From Chinchilla lanigera (Eukaryota; Chordata; Mammalia; Rodentia; Chinchillidae): a DNA stretch of 64,000 nt. The notes beneath the pieces are model-generated. The model ran no database searches. It was not told the DNA's origin and saw only the letters and a list, made by a program, of their open reading frames with translations. The stretch spans positions 3,419,345 to 3,483,344 of the forward strand of contig NW_004955516.1 in NCBI RefSeq assembly GCF_000276665.1. Direction: 5' to 3'. Made by a program: the position numbers and the translations under genes. Below are positions 22,936 to 33,947 of this stretch, piece by piece (positions within the stretch are counted from its first letter, which is position 1; every line of letters begins with the position of its first letter).

Positions 22936-24275
22936 TTGCTAAATACAGAAAGGACATCAAAACCCGGCTTCAGTACTGTATTTTTGAAATAATGCCTACC
23001 TAAGGCAGTAAAGATTTTGCAAAGCAATATTTCTTTTCTTTATAAAGCATTTGCAAGGCTGCTTTACACAGAACCTGGTATGCTTTTCATTTGAGGGATC
23101 GTAAAGCATTTTCCCCATAGAGCCGATTTTTAGGCTGTTAAATAATTGCTGCTGACTCATTTGCTTGCAGTCCCCGGACTTCAGAGTTTAGACCTGTGAT
23201 TATTGTTGTCTTGGTGATTAGCAATCTCTTACACAACCAGAACTGGATTTTGTGTATTTTATTTCTCCAACCCAGGGGGCAATTATAATGCATCTCTAGA
23301 AAGATCATGGGGGTGGAGACCAGGCAGCAAGAAGGAATAGATTCTTTTGTATAGTTTTATTCCTTTTTTTTTTATTATTGGCTAGCTGTATCTGTCATAA
23401 ATAGGTTGAGAAAAAAATTAAAGTCTGAAGGTCTAATGTATTTCTCTGGCACATTCTATTTGCCAAGCTAAAATATGCTATCTAGACTGTGCACATTTGT
23501 TGACAATAATTGAGATATGGGTTCCGTAATAGAAAATTCTATTCACAATTGCATAAATGTACACATTGTATTTCCTTTCTAAGAGAGAAACTATTTTAAA
23601 ATATACTATTAAAAGCAGAATTGTTTAAAAATGAAATGGCAAAAAAAGAGAAAGAAATGGCATTACCTTTCCCCTTATCTAAATAAGCAGAATTTAATTT
23701 TATAGTGTTAGCATTGTTATATTTTTGCAATAGCAATAACAATAGTGGAAAAGAGTTGAGACATACAAGTTTCTTAATAAAAAGTTTGGTATAAGGTAAT
23801 TTCTGGGGAGTTGGCAGGTGTATATCTCTGTGACTGCATCTTGTATCTAGTCAGTTACACTTAAAAGTAGCAACGAAATTGGGGTGTAAACAGCTTACAA
23901 GCCTGTTTGCCAGTTTTAGTTCCTCCGAATTGCTAAAGAAGTGCAAATCTCTCAGGTAAATCATTCTGCTCATTGAGGTCTTTCCCTCTATGAATATTCC
24001 ATTGCATAATATTTGTCAGTGAGAAAACAATGAAGCATTGATAAGCAATCAATACTAACTTGGGGAGAAATATTTATATGCAAATTTAACCAAAAGGTTA
24101 AATTCAATATAATTGAATTGAATTAACGTTTACCTCCTTTGGGGCAGAGTATAGAACTGGAGTCTCAGAATTGTCACAATTGTAATTTTTTTAGGTTTAT
24201 CTTTTATGTCACTCTAGCTTTTTACTTTAAAATAATTTTAACTTACAGATGAGTTTGATTTAGAAAAAATAGCTC
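22936..24275. other. Repeat-poor AT-rich island
   Basis: About 1.3 kb without a recognised SINE, LINE or LTR in a window where SINEs average one per 700-800 bp. There are several homeodomain-like TAAT/ATTA cores. Low repeat content is seen; regulatory conservation is inference. Confidence 0.4.
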
Positions 24276-24387
24276 AAAGATTTTTGGTAAATCTTTCCTC
24301 AAGATTTATTTGCGACCTCTGTCTCTTGAGGAAAGATTTTTGGTAAATCTTTCCTCAAGATTTATTTGCGGCCTCTGTCTCTTGAGG
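24276..24387. repeat. 56-bp tandem duplication with internal hairpin
   Basis: Units 24276-24331 and 24332-24387 differ at one base (gcgacc and gcggcc). The unit junction makes a perfect inverted repeat: tcttgaggaaagatt (24324-24338) pairs with aatctttcctcaaga (24346-24360). With one more base pair the stem is 16 bp with a 5-nt loop. Confidence 0.95.
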
Positions 24388-24536
24388 GCTCACACTATTT
24401 TTCTGAGTGTGTACTTACCTAAGTTGGCCTAGTAAAACCTGTCTATGCCTCTCAAAAAAATTTATCCGTTGTTAATATTGTGCCAATCCTCTCTCTCTGT
24501 ATTATATGTGGAGCCGTTTTATATGTACAACATAAG

Positions 24537-24607
24537 ATGGGGATTTAGCTCAGCAGCACAGCACCTGCCCAGCAAGCATGAGGTAGTGGTTCGATTTCCA
24601 GTACAAA
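24537..24607 (+). mobile_element. ID SINE, interrupted by gap
   Basis: gatggggatttagctcagc and ggttcgatttccagtac run into the run of Ns. Confidence 0.85.
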
Positions 24608-24744
24608 NNNNNNNNNNNNNNNNNNNNNNNNNNNNNNNNNNNNNNNNNNNNNNNNNNNNNNNNNNNNNNNNNNNNNNNNNNNNNNNNNNNNNNNNNNNNN
24701 NNNNNNNNNNNNNNNNNNNNNNNNNNNNNNNNNNNNNNNNNNNN
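24608..24744. other. Assembly gap (137 N)
   Basis: A run of N bases. It sits between two ID pieces, so the assembler probably failed on near-identical SINE copies. Confidence 1.
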
Positions 24745-24813
24745 AAGCGCCTGCCTGGCAAGCACAAGGTCATGAGTTCGTTCCCCGGTACCAGAAAAAA
24801 AAAAAAAAAAAAA
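24745..24813 (+). mobile_element. ID SINE 3' part after gap
   Basis: Starts at aagcgcctgcctggcaagc, then catgagttcgttccccgg and an A-tail. The 5' end is hidden in the gap. It is a second ID copy because the first already contains its own B box. Confidence 0.85.
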
Positions 24814-24989
24814 AGACTTCATAATCAAATTTTACCAGTTGTCAAAAGAATCTCCCTTTCTCCCTTTCATGTATGATCCAATCTAAAAGCATACTTCACA
24901 TTTAGCAAATTCTCTTTAACCTTTAAAATACGGAACAATTTCTTATTTTTTCTCTTTCATTTCAGTTGTTCAGTAGAATAGCCCTCAAT

Positions 24990-25096
24990 TTATTTTTTAT
25001 TTTTATTTTTTACTTTTTTTGGCGGTACTGGGGATCAAACTCACGACCTTGCGCTTGCCAGGCAGGTGCTTATGCATTGAGCTATATCCCCAGCCC
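24990..25096 (-). mobile_element. ID SINE
   Basis: Reverse strand: gggctggggatatagctca and gagtttgatccccagtacc. TSD agccctcaattta. Confidence 0.9.
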
Positions 25097-25184
25097 TAGC
25101 CCTCAATTTAGATTTGTATATTCTCCATACTTAGATTCAAATTGTGCATATTTGGCAGAAATGCCAAAGAAGTAGTATTGCGGT

Positions 25185-25275
25185 GCCTGGGATCTAGCTC
25201 AGTGGCACAGAGCCTGCCTGGCAAGCGTGAGGTCCTGAGTTTGATTCCGGATACAAAAAGAAAAAAAAAGAAAGA
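25185..25275 (+). mobile_element. ID SINE
   Basis: cctgggatctagctcagtgg, gagtttgattccgg, A/G-rich tail. Diverged TSD agtagtattgc and agaggtattac. Confidence 0.85.
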
Positions 25276-25803
25276 GGTATTACTGTGTTCTTCTCGACTC
25301 ATGGTATCAGGAAGCAGTTTGTGCAGTTGTCCATAATGCAGATGTCTCCATTATTGATAACAGGAGCAATCTTTGTGTTTTTTCTACAGTAAAATTACTA
25401 TGTTTCCTCTTTAATACAATATGTTTTTGAAGCTGCTATGTACTAATATTACAATAGCTAAGGACACTAGTACAGGTTGAAATAGTGCAAAGTTATTCAT
25501 CTAGTACAAAAATAATAATTAACTATTATTTTAAATAAATTCAGCAATCTGATTATAGATTGGGCTATTGCTACATATATAATCTTAATAAGATTGTGTT
25601 TGCCTCACATAGAATTGTATTATACGATTATTTGTCCTAACACGTTATGTAAACAATCTATTTAATATGTTGTAACTTTGTGTCTAGTCTTAATCTCATT
25701 GGGAATATGGGGAATTGTAGGTAACATAACTATAGTTCTGTATTTTGTGTGCTTATTCTAATATGGCTTCTGGAATAGGGAATATCAAGGCATTAGCATT
25801 TTT
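25276..25803. other. Repeat-poor AT-rich stretch
   Basis: About 530 bp without a recognised repeat. It contains aataataattaactattat and similar homeodomain-like AT cores. Confidence 0.35.
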
Positions 25804-25820
25804 CAAAAAACATTGAAATA

Positions 25821-25940
25821 GGGGCTGGGGATTTAGCTCAGCGGCAAAAGCGCCTGCCTGGCAAGCGTAAGGTCGTGAGTTCGGTTCCTGGTACCGGAGA
25901 AAAACCAAAAAATAAAAAAAAAAAAAAAACAAAACAAAAA
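25821..25940 (+). mobile_element. ID SINE, A58G group
   Basis: ggggctggggatttagctca, gagttcggttcctggtacc and ggagaaaaacc, then a compound A-tail. TSD aaaaaacattgaaata. Confidence 0.95.
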
Positions 25941-25956
25941 AAAAAACATTGAAATA

Positions 25957-26796
25957 AAACAATTGGATGCGTCTTTTTTAGTGCCTACCTGAGAAGTCTC
26001 AAACATCAAAGCAAATATGAGTTTGGTCACGATTTGGTTACAAAGAATGTCTTAGACATAACACAGATAAGAAAAATATGCTTCTGTATTTCAATGTTCA
26101 AAGCATTTTTATTCCTCAAATGATCTCACATGTGCTAGGTAACCATCCAAAGATGATAAGCAATTATTAGTAATAATAAAGAAGCATCTCTGTGGGGTTG
26201 GGCCCCCCACAGCCCGCATCACACATCATTAGGGCACTCGATGCATTTCTTTGTGGCTCCTTCTCTCCGACCACATCAAAGCTTGCAGCAGAACATGGTG
26301 ATTTAAAAAGACACAGTCAATGTATTGACCCCTGAAATCGGCTGTCTGCAAAGCGGGCTGCTTGTAGTTTCTGAGAACCTTTCTTACTAGCTCTGTCTCT
26401 CAATCTCTGCCTGGCTCTCAATGCATTTCAGTAGGCTTTGACTTTGCTGGAATGGGGACTAGGAAACGGCCGCCTCGGGTAATGAGATTGGAATCCTCAG
26501 CTTCTCCATGCTGCAGAATAAAGTATTGGTATCATTTTAATGTAGCTTTATATATTCTGGTCCCTTCACATACAAAGGTGACTATAAATAGTGTTCTTGA
26601 ATTAGAATGTTTCAACAAGACTATCTTTCCCTTTTTCTGTTAAAATGATGATAAATGTTAAATGCTAAGCATCCACAGTCTTTTAAAAGAAAGACTCAAG
26701 AAGCAAGTTGTTAAAGTTAAATAGTACTGAGCCCCATTTCAGCTGGTTTTTAGTAATGCAATAATTGTTTTCTTTTGGAGATTTCTGAACTTATTA
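25957..26796. other. Repeat-poor unique stretch
   Basis: About 830 bp with no recognised transposon. Part of it (26190-26500) is moderately GC-rich and has a 63-codon frame without domain signal. Confidence 0.35.
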
Positions 26797-26945
26797 TTGT
26801 TGTTGTTGTTATTATTATATTATTATTATTTTGGGGTTTTTGAGACAGTCTCACTATATAGTTCAGTCCGGTCTTGAACTCACAGTGATCCTCCTACTGC
26901 GGCCTTCCAAGTGCTGGGATTACAGGTGTGCACCACCATGCCCAG
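26797..26945 (-). mobile_element. B1-type SINE, old
   Basis: (TTG/TTA)n tail, gagacagtctcactatatag and the reverse head. Diverged TSD gaacttatta and gaactaatta. Confidence 0.8.
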
Positions 26946-27077
26946 ATGAACTAATTATAATGATACCATAATCCACATATCAGTACTCTTGGATTACAGA
27001 GACCTCTATGTTTAACATACTAATTAAGCTTAAAGCAGACCTTACTTCTCCAGGGTAGGTGGTGATTACAGGCCACG

Positions 27078-27580
27078 TGTTAGTTTCCACTGCTGTCGTA
27101 ACAGAATACCACAAATTTAGTGGTTTAAAACAACACTCCTTTATTAGTTCACACATCTGTAGATCAGAGGTTTGGGTATAGACAGCACGGCTCTACTGAA
27201 TCTTCTGCTTAGGGTTTCACAATGCCCCAAATCAAGGTTTCAGCAAGAATTTTCTGGAGATTGTCAGGAAGAATCCACCTCCGATCTCATTCAGATTGCC
27301 TGCCTGAATTTAGTTCTCTGTGATTGTAAGAGTAAGATCTCCATTTCCTTGCTGATGGTCAGTCAGGAGCCAGTTTTCACTCCTGGAGGAGGTGTGCATT
27401 CCTTTTGGTGCTTCCCATGTGGCTTCTCTGGCAATAGGAGGTCAGGTTTTTTTCATGCTTCACATCTCTCTGACTTCTGCCATATCTGTCTTTTGCTTCC
27501 AGCCACAGTAAGCTTTAGCTTGTAAAAAGAAAAAAAGGGACTTATGCTTAGAGTGAGCCCATTTAAAAAAAAAAACTCAG
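27078..27580 (-). mobile_element. MLT1-type MaLR LTR, first part
   Basis: Starts tgttagtttccactgctgtc, continues gtaacagaataccacaaatt and tcacacatctgtagatcaga. It stops where an ID and L1 are inserted. The rest of the LTR resumes at 30441. Confidence 0.85.
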
Positions 27581-27720
27581 GGGCTAGGGATTTAGCTCAG
27601 CGGTACAGCGCCTGCCTGGCAAGCACAAGGTCGTGAGTTCGATTCCCGGTACCGGAAAAACAAACAAACGAAAAAAACAAAAAAACAAAAAACAAATAAA
27701 ATAAAGTAAAAAAAATTTTT
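27581..27720 (+). mobile_element. ID SINE
   Basis: ggggctagggatttagctca, gagttcgattcccggtacc, then a long A-rich tail with C/G interruptions. Possible short TSD aaaactcag (left) and aaacctcag (right). Confidence 0.9.
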
Positions 27721-27741
27721 AAAACCTCAGAATTAAAAAAA

Positions 27742-30440
27742 ATCATTCCTGGATGCAAGTATAACCTTGATAGCAAAACCAGAGAAGGATCCAACCAAAA
27801 TAGAGAACTACAGGTCAATCGCTTTAATGAACACAGAGGCAGAAATCCTCAGTAAGATACTGACAAGTAGAAAGCAGGAAATCATCAAGAAGATTATACA
27901 TCATGACCAAGTAGGATTCATCCCAGGGATGCAGGGATGTTCAACATATACAAATCACTAAATGTAATACACCATATCAACACAACCAAGGACAAGAATC
28001 ACATGATTCTCTCAAAAGATATAGAAAAAGCATTTGACAAGTTCCAACATCCTTTCATGATAAAAGCTCTACAGAAAAGATGGAATAGATGATCTTTACC
28101 TCAATCTGATAAAAAGTCATCTATGACAAACCAATAACCAACATCATATTAAATGGACAAAAACTGAAAGCTTTCACTCTAAAATCAGGAATAAGACAAA
28201 GATATCCATTATCACCACTCCTATTCAGCATAGTTCTGGAAACATTAGCCAGAGCAATTAGACAAGAGAAAGAAATAAAAGGAATAAAGATAGGAGAGGA
28301 ATAAGTTAAATAATAATTATTTGAAGATGACATGATACTCGACATAGACCTCAAAAACTCCACAAGACTTCCATATTTAATAATCAAATTTAACACTCAA
28401 AAATCAATAGCATTCTTGTACACAAACAGCAAATTCACTGAGACAAATTAGGGAAACCACACCTTTCACAATAGTATTGGAAAAAAATGAAATAATTAGG
28501 AATCAGTCTAATAAAGGAAGTAAAAAATCTTTACATGGAAAACTATTGTACTCTGAAAAAGGAGATTGACGAGGATATCAGAAAATGGAAAGCTATCCCT
28601 TGCTCTTGGGTGGGAAGAACCAACATAGTGAAAATGGCCACACTTCAAAAATTGTTATACAGGGCTAGGGATTTAGCTCAGCAGCACAGCACCTGCCTGG
28701 CAAGCACGAGGTCGTGAGTTCGATTTCCAGTACTGGAAAAAAATAAAAAACAAAAAAAAAACAAAAAAAAGAAAATTGTTATACAGATTTAATGCAATCC
28801 CAATCAAAATACCAATAGCATTCCTCACAGAATTAAACAATACTAACATTCATTTGGAACTAGAAGAGACCTAGAATAGCAAAGGCAGTTCTGGGCAACA
28901 AAGACAGGGTAGGGGGCATCACAATCCCTGATTTGAAACTGTACTACAAAGCTACTCTGATAAAAACAGTGTAGTACTGGCAAAAAAAAAAACCAGACCC
29001 AAGGACTAATGGAATAATTAGAAGATGCAGAGACACTCCAAGCACAGCCACTTTATCTCTGACAAGGGAGCCAAACACCTTCACTAGAAAAAAAGACAAT
29101 CTCTTTAATAAACGGTGCTAGAAAAACTGGCCTTCCACATGCCAAAGATTAAAACTAGACCCGTGCCTTTCACCATGCACTAAGCTAAAACTGAAATGGA
29201 TCAAAGATCTAAATGTTAAAACAGAAACACTAAAGCCACTGGAAGATAGAACAGGTAGAACTCTTAAAGATATAGGTGTAGGCAAAGACCTTATGAATAA
29301 AACCCTAATAACAGGAAATTTTACAAAGACTCAACAACTGGGATCTTATCTTACTAAAAAACTTCTGTACAGCAAAAGAAATCACCAACAGAGTGAAGAG
29401 ATAACCCACAAAGTGGGGAAAACTTTTGTCAGATGTTCCTCAAACAAAGGAATACTATCTAGAACATATGCAGAACTCAAAAAAATCAGACAGTCCAAAT
29501 TTAAAGACCCAATCTAAAAATGGGCATCTGAAATGAATAGACACTTTTCAGATGAAGAAGTAGAAACAACAAATAAATATATGAAAAAATATTCAACATC
29601 ACTGGTCATTTAAGAGATGCAAATTAAAGCACCGTTGAGATTCCATCTCACTCCAGAAAGAATGGCTATTATCAAGAAATCAACCAAAAACAAATGTTGG
29701 CAGGGCTGTGGGGAAAAAGGAACCTTTCTCCACTGTTGGTGGGAATATAAACTGGAGTGCAGCCACCATGGAAATCAGTGAGAAGATTTCTCATAAAAAT
29801 TAAAACTAGAGGTTCCTATTTGATCCAGCTATTCTCTTTCTTGTACCTTCTCAAAAGAATTAAAAGCAGTATACTACAGTGATATATGCACACCCATGTT
29901 TATAGCAGCATAGTTTGTGATAGCTAAATCTTGGAAACAGCCCAAATGCCCATCAACCAATAAATGGATAAAGAAGATGTGTTTTTTTTAATACAGTGGA
30001 GTACTACTCAGCCATAAAGAAGAATAAACTTGAGACATTTCTAGGTAAATGGATGCACCTAGAGACTATACTCTTAAGTGAAATAAATCAGACATACATG
30101 TGTAAATATCACCTTGTTTCTCTGGTGGGAGAAACCAAAAGTGTAAACAAAGACCAAAATGTGAAATAGGGAGAAAATGTTCAAATGGGAAGGGGAACTA
30201 GGGAGGAGGGAGGGAGAAAGGAGGGAAAGTAAAAGAAAGAATGAGAAAAGAAGGAAAAAATGGAAACAAAGCTTTTGGAAATAAGGAGGGGAAGAGGGAT
30301 TAAAGGGAAGGGAGAAGAATGAGAAATAAAGAAGAATAAAGCTATATGACGTACGGGTACAAATTCCCTATGATGAATGTTATCATTACGTATATCTAAA
30401 CTTTAACAATACACTTAATTAAAAAACAAAACAAAACAAA
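27742..30440 (+). mobile_element. 5'-truncated L1, ORF2 RT to 3' end
   Basis: A 2.7-kb L1 copy starting inside the ORF2 reverse transcriptase region. Visible protein pieces include NYRSIALMN and [13 protein letters not shown] (27767-27961). The catalytic FADD motif is read as FEDD near 28318-28337, an altered residue. Frames are repeatedly broken, so no active enzyme can come from this copy. It is followed by C-terminal ORF2, then a purine-rich 3' UTR and an A-rich end. It carries an ID insertion at 28663-28771. Confidence 0.9.
28663..28771 (+). mobile_element. ID SINE inside L1
   Basis: gggctagggatttagctcag and gagttcgatttccagtactg. TSD aaaattgttatacag (28648-28662 and 28772-28786). Confidence 0.97.
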
Positions 30441-30563
30441 GTCCAGAATTTTTGCTCAATTTTAAATCATGTCTGCAAAGTTCTTTCATCATGGAATGCA
30501 ACATATTTACAGTTTGGGAGATTAAGGTGGGATATCTTTGAGAGATCATTATTCAGCCTACCA
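30441..30563 (-). mobile_element. MLT1-type MaLR LTR, second part
   Basis: Continues the LTR of 27078-27580: tcaattttaaatcatgtctg, gcaaagttctttcatcatgg, then cattattcagcctacca, the reverse of the MLT1 5' end. Confidence 0.85.
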
Positions 30564-30651
30564 TGGGCCAGAAAAAAAAAGGGAGAGGGATTAAATAGTC
30601 AAGGTTTATGATGAACTTGTCCATTTCCAAGCATAAGTATCAGAAACCTTC

Positions 30652-30853
30652 TTGAATTAGTGCATAAAAGCTACTGTAAACCTTGGCACTTGATGGGGTC
30701 TTGTGCATAGCAGGTAAATACAGAAATTAGGGGTCTTGGAGATGAACAACAGACAATCCAGTTCTAACATGGATCGGTTAGTCAGGGCCTCTGAGACCTG
30801 GTAAGGTCAGACTTGTGAAGCGCCTTTTTGAGAACTTGACCCAGACTCCAGTG
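30652..30853 (+). repeat. Local duplication, copy 1
   Basis: About 200 bp that recurs at 31626-32009. Shared stretches include tacagaaattaggggtctt-like, gatgaacaacagacaa, catggatcggttagtcag and gagaacttgacccag. Confidence 0.75.
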
Positions 30854-30961
30854 GCTGGATGAGCCTTCTGGGGATGACAGAGAAGCCTTTTGCGGGAGCA
30901 GTTGAAGAACAAACAGCAACAGTAACTGTTTGCTGACCAAGGCAGATGTGAGACTGTTTTT

Positions 30962-31051
30962 CCTTTTTTTTTCCTTGCATACTGGGGATGGAACCCAGGG
31001 CCTCACGCTCTCTAGGGAAGGTGCTGCACCACTGAGCTACATCCTCCGACC
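30962..31051 (-). mobile_element. ID SINE, old
   Basis: Reverse ID with tactggggatggaaccc and a diverged head. Confidence 0.7.
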
Positions 31052-31085
31052 AGAGGACATTTTAAATGAGGTCAGATATTCTCTG

Positions 31086-31190
31086 ACTCCTCCTTTTTTT
31101 TTTTTTGGTTTTTCTCCGGTACCGGGAACCGAACTCACGACCTTGCGCTTGCCAGGCAGGCGCTTTGCTGCTGAGCTAAATCCCCAGCCC
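31086..31190 (-). mobile_element. ID SINE, A58G group
   Basis: Reverse strand: gagttcggttcccggtacc and ggagaaaaacc. TSD ggtcagatattctctg (31070-31085 and 31191-31206). Confidence 0.95.
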
Positions 31191-31296
31191 GGTCAGATAT
31201 TCTCTGGTTAGCACAAACATTATTTTTGTTTATCAGTTATTAAACAAAATGTTAAAAGATTCAATAAAACGTGAATAACCACAAATATCCTTAATC

Positions 31297-31400
31297 GGGG
31301 CTGGGGGTTTAGCTCAGCCGCACAGCGCCTGCCTGGCAAGCACAAGGTCGTGAGTTTGATTCCCGGTACCGGAAACAAAACAAAACAAAAACAAACACAC
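31297..31400 (+). mobile_element. ID SINE
   Basis: ggggctgggggtttagctca, gagtttgattcccggtacc. TSD aaatatccttaatc and aattatccttaatc. Confidence 0.95.
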
Positions 31401-31625
31401 AATTATCCTTAATCATTTAATGGGGGAAATTTAGTAACAATCAATTCCACTGGCTGATATAATCTCATAAAGTCACAAGAAGAGAAGAAAACGTCAAGAT
31501 TTTTTGTTTTGATTGTTATTGTTTCCCCTCCCCCAAAGGGACAAATACAGGAAACATACATAAATTTTTTTCTTTGTGTTTTTGAGTTTTCAAATTTGTC
31601 TGCTGAACAGTTAATTCTCTGTATT

Positions 31626-32009
31626 CCTAAATATCTTTATTTAGTGCATAACAACCACTGTAAAACATGATACTTGATGGCATCCTCATGGTTAGTAAGG
31701 TGAGTATAGAAATTAGGGCCGGGCGTGGTGGTGCACACCTGTAATCCCAGCACTCGGGAGGCTGAGGCAGGAGGATCATTGTGAGTTCGAGGCCAGCCTG
31801 GACTACAAAGTGAGCTCAAGGCCAGCCTGAACTGCATAGCAAGACCCTGTCTCAAAAAGACAAAAAAGAAAAAACAAATTAAGGGTCTTAGAGATGAGCA
31901 ACAGACAAGTCCAGATGTTCTTCTAACATGGATCAGTTAATCAGAGCCTTGGAGATGAAGATAGGGCCGAACTTGTGAAGCTCCTGTCTGAGAACTTGAC
32001 CCAGGCTTT
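31626..32009 (+). repeat. Local duplication, copy 2
   Basis: Matches copy 1 (30652-30853), interrupted by a B1 (31718-31876). Without the B1 it is about 225 bp. Divergence is substantial, so the duplication is old. Confidence 0.7.
31718..31876 (+). mobile_element. B1-type SINE, close to subfamily consensus
   Basis: gggccgggcgtggtggtgc and both duplicated blocks (ggccagcctggactacaaag, ggccagcctgaactgcat). TSD aaattaggg and aaattaaggg. Confidence 0.95.
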
Positions 32010-32479
32010 TGCTTTTAGCTGCCACGCATCTTTTGGAACCCTTCCTATAACTGTGAATTTCCCAACTCCTGACTCTGGTTCTTACTCCAGTAAGGTAGAA
32101 GACAGTGGTCTATGTTCCCAGCTTGCCTTGCAGCAAAGGGACAAACCTTTGATTAGGTTTCTTGAGACCAGACATAGAAATAGGAGTGAAACTTCTGTTC
32201 AGAAGTCAGTGACTTTAAGAGGCAGACAGCATGTGAAACCCACTCCTGAGAGGCACGCATCCCTCAGAGGCAGGGTCACCTAGCGGACTGATAGCCGCTA
32301 GGATTTCAGAGGAGCCTCCTTGAGGTGTGGCTTGGGTATTCTCTGAGCTGTAGAGCCTCCAGTGTAAATGCTCTTTTCTTCCAGGAGGTTCCGGGCTATC
32401 TTATATCTTTGCATAAATCTTATTTCTGCTCAAACTGCCCAAAAAGAATTTTTCTCACAATGAAGAATCCCGACTTTTA
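32010..32479 (+). other. LTR-like unassigned sequence
   Basis: Ends with tatctttgcataaatcttat and tctgctcaaactgcccaaaa, which looks like an LTR 3' part. The family is not identified. A 102-codon frame (31975-32283) has no domain. Confidence 0.35.
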
Positions 32480-32851
32480 TGAACTGAATGGCCTCCCCTT
32501 GAACATTCATATCTGAAGCCCGAACCCTCAGTGTCAGACCGTGACTGCATTTAGGGGTAAGGCCATTCAAGAGCAATAAAGTTAAACTTCAGTCATTAAG
32601 GCGGGCTCTAATCCAACAGCATTAGCGTACTTATAAAAAGACGGGATGTATATGCACAGAGAAAATGCTACGAGGACATATTACGCAAGTGGCCACGTGT
32701 GATCCAAGGAGAGAGACCTTAGGCGAAACAAGCCCTGTGGACGCCTCGATCTCAGATCTAGCCCCCGGGACTGTGAGAAAATAATTTTCTCTTGCTTACA
32801 AGCCACCCAGACTGTGGCATTTTGTTTCAGGAGCCCCGGAAAACTAGTATA
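32480..32851 (+). mobile_element. MLT1-type MaLR LTR
   Basis: tgaactgaatggcctcccc, cattcatatctgaagcccg, agtgtcagaccgtgactgc, aagccacccagactgtggca, then the aaactagtata end. Confidence 0.75.
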
Positions 32852-33311
32852 TTGATGATCAAGGACACATATGCGGAAGAAAAAAAACCAAAAAAATATT
32901 TGCTTTAGTTCATGCGTTTGTGTGAAACAGCACCAGGGGCCACAGAAGATGAAGGCAAGATGGTGAAGGCCATGAAAAATGTACTCAGGGCCCAAGGAAG
33001 TGTGTGGCCAACTGGGCAGGAACTCAGAATTGGAAGGAATTAAGCACAGAGAACCTATAAGGCAGAAGCCAGGGAGGCAGGCGAGAGACGTAAGACAATG
33101 TCAGCTGTCAAGATGACGGCCTACAGTGAAGACCTGGGGCAAGACTGAGTGGGGGAAAGGAGGGGGCAAGTAATGAAAGATATAAACTCTGAAGAAAAGA
33201 GATCTCAAGGCAAACTCATTTTTGTCTTGTGTTTCAATAACATGCATTTATTTTCATTTGGTTATAACAGAATTATATACTTCTTTGAGAAATACAGAAA
33301 AAAATTAAATT
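32852..33311. other. Unassigned
   Basis: No repeat or gene recognised. Confidence 0.3.
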
Positions 33312-33335
33312 TACACACACACACACACACACACA
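33312..33335. repeat. (CA)n microsatellite
   Basis: Twelve CA units. Confidence 0.95.
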
Positions 33336-33436
33336 AACTCATAAACAACCCTGAGACCCAGAGATATCATAACCACTATTAAAATTTTGGTGCATTTCCT
33401 TGAGGACATTTTTAATGTATATATAGCACATTTTTT

Positions 33437-33540
33437 GTTTGTTTGTTTATTTTTTTGTTTTTCTTCTGGTACCAGGAATCGAACTCACAACCTTGCGCTT
33501 GCCAGGCAGGCACTGTGCCACTGAGCTAAATCCCCAGCCC
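33437..33540 (-). mobile_element. ID SINE
   Basis: Reverse strand: gagttcgattcctggtacc, agaagaaaaac. TSD tatatagcacattttt. Confidence 0.95.
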
Positions 33541-33746
33541 TTATATAGCACATTTTTAAAAAGTCATGACTGTTACATTTGTACAATCCACTTCTATTGT
33601 ATATTCACTTATTTCAGGTAATAATGCAGAGAGAGCACTTTCTTACCTTGAAGTTTTCTTATACGAGTCTCAGGTGCTTGGTCTTCCCACTGCTGACAGG
33701 TGGAAAGGGAATATGGAGGGATACTTGGACTGGAACATAAGGGCAG

Positions 33747-33947
33747 AAGCTGGTAGTTGTGGCACACACCTGTAATCCCAGCACTCTAGGAGGCTGAGGC
33801 AGAAGGATGACAAGTTGAGCCTAGCCTAGGCAACTTAGTGGCTTAGTGAGACCCTGTTTCAAGGTAAGAAAATTAAAAATGGCTGAGGATGTAACTCGCT
33901 GAAAAGGCTCAGGGATCAATCCCTAGTACTGGTAAGAAAAAAAAGGG
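33747..33947 (+). mobile_element. B1-dID dimeric SINE
   Basis: Unduplicated B1 monomer plus ID half (tggctgaggatgtaactcg, gggatcaatccctagtactg). TSD aagggcaga. Confidence 0.85.

Noticed and set aside
24445..24876. Frames spanning the run of N
   Set aside because: Translation through unknown bases has no meaning; they are SINE sequence plus gap.
27767..29517. L1 ORF2 as a coding gene
   Set aside because: The reverse transcriptase frame is broken many times and the FADD motif is altered. It is a dead copy.
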